Below are positions 60,878 to 64,000 of a stretch of DNA of 64,000 nt, one piece after another. The stretch is from Mycolicibacterium neworleansense (GTDB taxonomy: Bacteria > Actinomycetota > Actinomycetes > Mycobacteriales > Mycobacteriaceae), in the NCBI RefSeq assembly GCF_001245615.1, contig NZ_CWKH01000001.1, forward strand, positions 1,054,001-1,118,000, given 5' to 3'. A program made the position numbers and the translations under genes. How positions within the stretch are numbered: position 1 is the first letter of the stretch; each line of letters begins with the position of its first letter. The notes under the pieces were generated by a model. The model was given only the letters and a program-made list of their open reading frames with translations. It did not search any database and was not told the origin of the DNA.

Positions 60878-62078
60878 TGCCGTTGAGCCAGCCCGACCTG
60901 AGCCGTTCCGGTGCCGATATCGGCGTCAGGTCGGGCATCCCGTCGGCGATCGCGTTGAAGATGAGGTCGATGGTCATCCTGGCCAGGTTGGCCCCGATGC
61001 AGTAATGCGCGCCCGTTCCGCCGAACCCCACGTGCGGGTTGGGATCACGCAGGATGTTGAAGGTGTACGGGTCGTCGAAGACTTCCTCGTCGAAGTTCGC
61101 CGAGCGGTAGAACATCACCACCCGTTGCCCCTTCTTGATCGGTACGCCGGCCAATTCGGTGTCCTGCAACGCGGTGCGTTGAAATGACGTCACCGGGGTG
61201 GCCCACCGGACGATCTCGTCGGCGGCGGTGCCCGGGCGCTCCCGCTTGAACAACTCCCACTGGTCGGGGTGATCGGCGAACGCCATCATTCCCTGGGTGA
61301 TCGAATTCCGGGTGGTCTCATTGCCTGCCACGGCGAGCAGGATCACGAAGAATCCGAACTCGTCGTCGGAGAGCTTGTGCCCCTCCACGTCGGCCTCCAG
61401 CAGTTTGGACACCAGATCGTCGCCGGGATTCTTCGTCCGCTGGGCCGCCATCTGCATCCCGTACATGATCAGTTCGACCGAGGCGCTGATGGCATCGTTC
61501 GAGGCGAACTCCGGGTCCTGGTCGCCGACCATCTGGTTGGACCAGTCGAACAGCTTCTTGCGGTCCTCCTGCGGCACGCCCATCAGACCCGCGATCGCCT
61601 GGAGCGGCAGTTCGCACGACACCTGCTCGACGAAGTCGCCCGATCCTTCGGCTGCCGCCGTCTCGACGATCTTGCGGGCCCGCTCGGCCAGGTCTGCGCG
61701 CAGGCGTTCGACCGCACGTGGGGTGAAAGCGCGCGAGATGATCTTGCGCAGATGGGTGTGGTGAGGGGCGTCCATGTTGAGCATCACGAACTTGCCCTGG
61801 TCGATCTGCTGTTGGACGGTGCCCTCCCGATAGCGGGGCAGGGCGGTCTTCTCCTGGCTGGAGAACACGTCGCTGCGCAGTGACACCTCTTTGACGTCCT
61901 TGTGCTTGGTGACGACCCAGAATCCGCCGTCGTCGAAGCCGCCTTGGCCGACCGGCTGTTCGTTCCACCAGATCGGGGCCAGCTTGCGCATCTCCGCGAG
62001 TTCCTCGACCGGCAGGCGTTCGGCGTAGATGTCAGGATCTGTGAAATCGAAACCAGGGGGAAGGTTCAGAGTCGGCAT
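60798..62078 (-). CDS. cyp125: CYP125-like cytochrome P450 (sterol side-chain oxidase)
   Basis: A 426-residue P450 very close to CYP125, which oxidises C26/C27 of cholesterol to start side-chain breakdown. LPPGFDFTDPDIYAERLPVE, FVMLNMDAPHHTHLRKIISR, AGNETTRNSITQGMMAFADH (Thr site at 251-256) and HVGFGGTGAHYCIGANLAR (heme Cys360) are family matches, and the end RLRSGWLNGIKHWQVDY is diagnostic. It stands away from a sterol cluster, like the second CYP125 copy (CYP125A4) I remember from M. smegmatis. A KstR-like box lies 107 bases upstream. Its tail overlaps the convergent membrane gene by 80 bases. Confidence 0.92.
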   Translation of the reverse strand: MPTLNLPPGFDFTDPDIYAERLPVEELAEMRKLAPIWWNEQPVGQGGFDDGGFWVVTKHKDVKEVSLRSDVFSSQEKTALPRYREGTVQQQIDQGKFVMLNMDAPHHTHLRKIISRAFTPRAVERLRADLAERARKIVETAAAEGSGDFVEQVSCELPLQAIAGLMGVPQEDRKKLFDWSNQMVGDQDPEFASNDAISASVELIMYGMQMAAQRTKNPGDDLVSKLLEADVEGHKLSDDEFGFFVILLAVAGNETTRNSITQGMMAFADHPDQWELFKRERPGTAADEIVRWATPVTSFQRTALQDTELAGVPIKKGQRVVMFYRSANFDEEVFDDPYTFNILRDPNPHVGFGGTGAHYCIGANLARMTIDLIFNAIADGMPDLTPISAPERLRSGWLNGIKHWQVDYRTGAEGKSSVPHRVSDNR

Positions 62079-62184
62079 GGCGTGGCGCTCCTCGCGACGA
62101 CGTTGTGTAGTGGCGTAAGCCCATTGCTACACCACAGGTGGGGCCCCATGGAGCGGGTTTCGGAAACTCCTACATCGTTGGTAT

Positions 62185-62198
62185 TGGAACGTGTTCCG
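62185..62198. promoter_or_regulatory. KstR-like box between CYP125 and a small secreted gene
   Basis: TGGAACGTGTTCCG agrees with TnnAACnnGTTnnA at 7 of 8 fixed bases. It is 107 bases before the P450 start and 88 bases before the small gene on the other strand. Its core GGAACGTGTTCC is a near-perfect dyad. Confidence 0.6.
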
Positions 62199-62285
62199 AT
62201 ACGTGCGCTGTAACGGTTGGACGAGCACAACGATGCGCTCAGCGTTACCATCTGTCCCTGAAGCAACAGCAGGAGGCCACCGAGT

Positions 62286-62435
62286 ATGCGAGTCGATATC
62301 CGAAGGTTCGGGACCGTGTTGGCGGGTTGTGTATCGGGACCCGTCATTGCGTTGACTGTGGCCGGCGCCGCAGCCGCGGATCCCGGCACTCCGGGTGTGC
62401 CGCCCGCGCCCGCCCCGGCGGCGCCGCTGCCCTGA
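62286..62435 (+). CDS. Small secreted Pro/Ala-rich protein
   Basis: A 49-residue reading frame too short for usual ORF cut-offs. It starts MRVDIRRFGTVLAG, has a hydrophobic core (VSGPVIALTVAGAAAA) and a likely cleavage site AAAAD, then an 18-residue tail of Pro, Gly and Ala ending APLP. AGGAGG nine bases before ATG 62286 gives strong support for translation. It diverges from the CYP125-like gene with the KstR-like box between. Function unknown; many mycobacteria have such tiny exported proteins. Confidence 0.6.
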   Translation: MRVDIRRFGTVLAGCVSGPVIALTVAGAAAADPGTPGVPPAPAPAAPLP

Positions 62436-62452
62436 CGGGCCGGGCCAGCTGA

Positions 62453-64000
62453 TCAGGCCGGCAGGCTGTCGACCGGAATGCGGTCGACCCGGGCCGGCAC
62501 ATGCTTGTGCCATGGGGTGCCCGCGTACTCGTCGCGCCATTGTGATGACGTGAGCTCATTGGGTGCGACGCCGGGGACGACGGCCTGTCCGTCGCTGTCG
62601 GTGTAGTCGAGGCCGAACCCGTTGGGCAGCGAGATGTGCCCGGGCAGCATCGCGTCGCTGATCTCCACGGTGGCCTCCGCGCTGCCCGACGCCGTGGTGA
62701 TCCTGGCCCGGTCGCCGTCACCCAGCCCGATCGCCTCGGCGTCGTGGGCGCTGATCCGCAAGGCGCCGTTGGCGTCTCGCTTGCGCCAGCCGGGGTCCCG
62801 GATGATGTCATTGGCGGTGTAGGCGCGCCGCTCCCCGGCCGAGAGCACCATCGGGAACTCAGCCGTGGTCAGCGCCGACGGCTTGGCCGGCAGCGCCCGC
62901 ACAGCCTCGAGCATCTCGGGCATGTCCAACGCGATCTTGTGGTCGGCGTGGCCGATCAGGGCGAAGTCGTCCGCATACTCGTGCACCGTGAACGTCAGCC
63001 CGGACCGGCCGGCCAGGACCGCCTCGAACAAGGCGTTGCCGTCGTCGTGCCCGGCGCGGCGCATCGCCTCGGGATAGGTCATCGCAGTCTTCTGGGCCAG
63101 GCCCCACAGTGCGGCCGCCCCCGCCAGGCCGTCCGGCAAGACCGGCCCGAGCGTCTCGTAGAGCACGTAGGGCAACACCCGGCCCAACGCCGGGTTGGCG
63201 CCCACCGCGGCCAGGAACGCCGCGGCATAGGCATCCAGTCCTTCGCGGGCCGCGCGTCGCAGCGGCTGCAGCTCGGCATCGTCGACCGCACCGATGGCAC
63301 GCACCAGGCGAGCCCAGATCTCCGGCTCGGGCAGGGTTCCGGGCAGCGGATCGAACAACGGGTGGCGCAGGTGAAAGTTGTTGTGCGGGAATTCCAGGTT
63401 GAAGAACGTCGCCTCGGGCTTCTCGAACTGGTTGGCCGCGGGCAGCACATAGTGCGCCAAGCGTGCGGTCTCGGTCATCGCGACGTCGATCACCACCAGG
63501 AGCTCCAGCGATTCGAGTGCGGTACGCACCGCCGACGAATCGGCCACCGAGTGGGCCGGGTTGCTGCTCTCGACGATCATCGCCCGGAACCGGTCGGGAT
63601 GGTCGGTGAGGATTTCCTGCGGCACGACGTTCGACGGCACGAGACCCGCGATCACCGGAGCGCCCGTCACGGGGCTGCGGCCCACCCCGCCCGAGCCGAA
63701 CAGCGGTGCGAACGACGAATGAAGGTGCTGCCCACCGCGTTTGGCGAAGTTCCCGGTGAGGATCCACAGCATCTTGTTCAGATACGAACACAGTGTGCTG
63801 TTGGGGGCCTGCTGGATGCCGAGGTCTTCGAACACCGCCACGCTGCCGGCCGCGGCGATGCGGCGCACGGCCTGGCGCAGCAGGGTTTCGTCGACGCCGC
63901 ACCGCTCGGCGTAGTCGCTGATCGGCACCTGCCGAAGCACTTCCCGGACCGGCTCCACACCGTTGACGTGGGCGGCCAGAAATCCCTCGTCGCAGAGGTT
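62453..64000 (-). CDS. Molybdopterin oxidoreductase (formate dehydrogenase-like), 3' part
   Basis: The C-terminal 515 codons of a large molybdopterin enzyme; the frame is open to the window edge (the first codon read is AAC at 64000), so the N-terminus with any [4Fe-4S] Cys and Mo ligand is outside. Visible parts include AVFEDLGIQQAPNSTLC, ILTGNFAKRGGQHLHSSFAP and VIVESSNPAHSVADSSA-like segments (MIVESSNPAHSVA), and the final dinucleotide-binding beta domain (AEATVEISDAMLPGHISLPN). The family includes formate dehydrogenase H and similar oxidoreductases such as M. tuberculosis Rv0197. Substrate is unknown. Confidence 0.85.
   Translation of the reverse strand, partial: NLCDEGFLAAHVNGVEPVREVLRQVPISDYAERCGVDETLLRQAVRRIAAAGSVAVFEDLGIQQAPNSTLCSYLNKMLWILTGNFAKRGGQHLHSSFAPLFGSGGVGRSPVTGAPVIAGLVPSNVVPQEILTDHPDRFRAMIVESSNPAHSVADSSAVRTALESLELLVVIDVAMTETARLAHYVLPAANQFEKPEATFFNLEFPHNNFHLRHPLFDPLPGTLPEPEIWARLVRAIGAVDDAELQPLRRAAREGLDAYAAAFLAAVGANPALGRVLPYVLYETLGPVLPDGLAGAAALWGLAQKTAMTYPEAMRRAGHDDGNALFEAVLAGRSGLTFTVHEYADDFALIGHADHKIALDMPEMLEAVRALPAKPSALTTAEFPMVLSAGERRAYTANDIIRDPGWRKRDANGALRISAHDAEAIGLGDGDRARITTASGSAEATVEISDAMLPGHISLPNGFGLDYTDSDGQAVVPGVAPNELTSSQWRDEYAGTPWHKHVPARVDRIPVDSLPA

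Overview
The window reads as chromosomal DNA of a rapidly growing mycobacterium (Mycolicibacterium type). The evidence is high GC content, frequent GTG starts, a secreted antigen-85 mycolyltransferase, a BfrA bacterioferritin, MPT53, a 13E12-type HNH gene, a thiolase with the mycobacterial TLP1 extra C-terminal domain, a CYP125-type P450, F420-type (Ddn-like and LLM) enzymes and a Lon protease, which M. tuberculosis lacks and M. smegmatis has. Gene content and order (lon, Ag85, bfrA, Rv1877-like MFS, glnA3, mpt53/ccdA-like, cyp125) match what I remember of the M. smegmatis 3.5-3.6 Mb region, but I could not align it. I saw no tRNA, rRNA, prophage, IS element or CRISPR array.

Layout. 1-11.1 kb: end of a thiolase gene; a tightly coupled pair made of a winged-helix-like protein and a 1,042-residue double ATPase; a ferredoxin reductase; DUF72, lipoprotein and DUF998 genes; an MpaB-type oxygenase set between two related small membrane proteins; TfoX-like and Ddn-like genes; and an amino-acid permease. 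A tandem glycine riboswitch lies at 11.15-11.37 kb in the permease leader. 11.5-19 kb: lon with a strong hairpin after it, a 13E12/HNH gene with a LexA-type box over its start, a quinone oxidoreductase, a membrane molybdoenzyme and an antigen-85 gene with a perfect terminator stem. 19-31 kb: an MscS channel with a cyclic-nucleotide-binding-like domain coupled to a Cache-HAMP cyclase, GH13 hydrolase, deaminase, TPR protein, thioesterase, FUSC protein, EthD-like protein and enoyl-CoA hydratase.

31-40.5 kb: an iron block (bfd plus an unknown gene, diverging from bfrA across an IdeR-like site), an MFS exporter fused to a winged-helix-like tail, an AhpD-like protein, GlnA3 and a catabolic group (VOC, SnoaL, amidohydrolase, SDR). 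40.5-50.6 kb: dienelactone hydrolase, a PimC-like glycosyltransferase, a three-gene operon with 4-bp overlaps (APC permease, gamma-glutamyl-ligase-like GS, flavin monooxygenase), a cupredoxin lipoprotein, a P450 and secreted or small proteins. 50.7-58.2 kb: MPT53 with its CcdA-like electron donor, GerW-like protein, thioesterase, PLP dehydratase, peptide transporter, DUF7159 protein and L,D-transpeptidase. 58.2-64 kb: fatty-acid-hydroxylase/FadR-type operon with its operator, an XRE regulator facing a small membrane gene across a 9-bp inverted repeat, the CYP125-like gene, a 49-residue secreted protein and a molybdopterin oxidoreductase cut by the window end.

Regulation visible in the DNA: matches to the KstR pattern TnnAACnnGTTnnA lie before the enoyl-CoA hydratase (exact), the AhpD-like gene (exact), CYP125 (7 of 8 fixed bases) and the PaaI thioesterase (7 of 8). 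This suggests a scattered sterol-catabolism regulon. The least described items are the winged-helix/double-ATPase pair, the cyclase/MscS pair in which both nucleotide sites look altered, the MpaB cassette and the permease/GS-like/monooxygenase operon.
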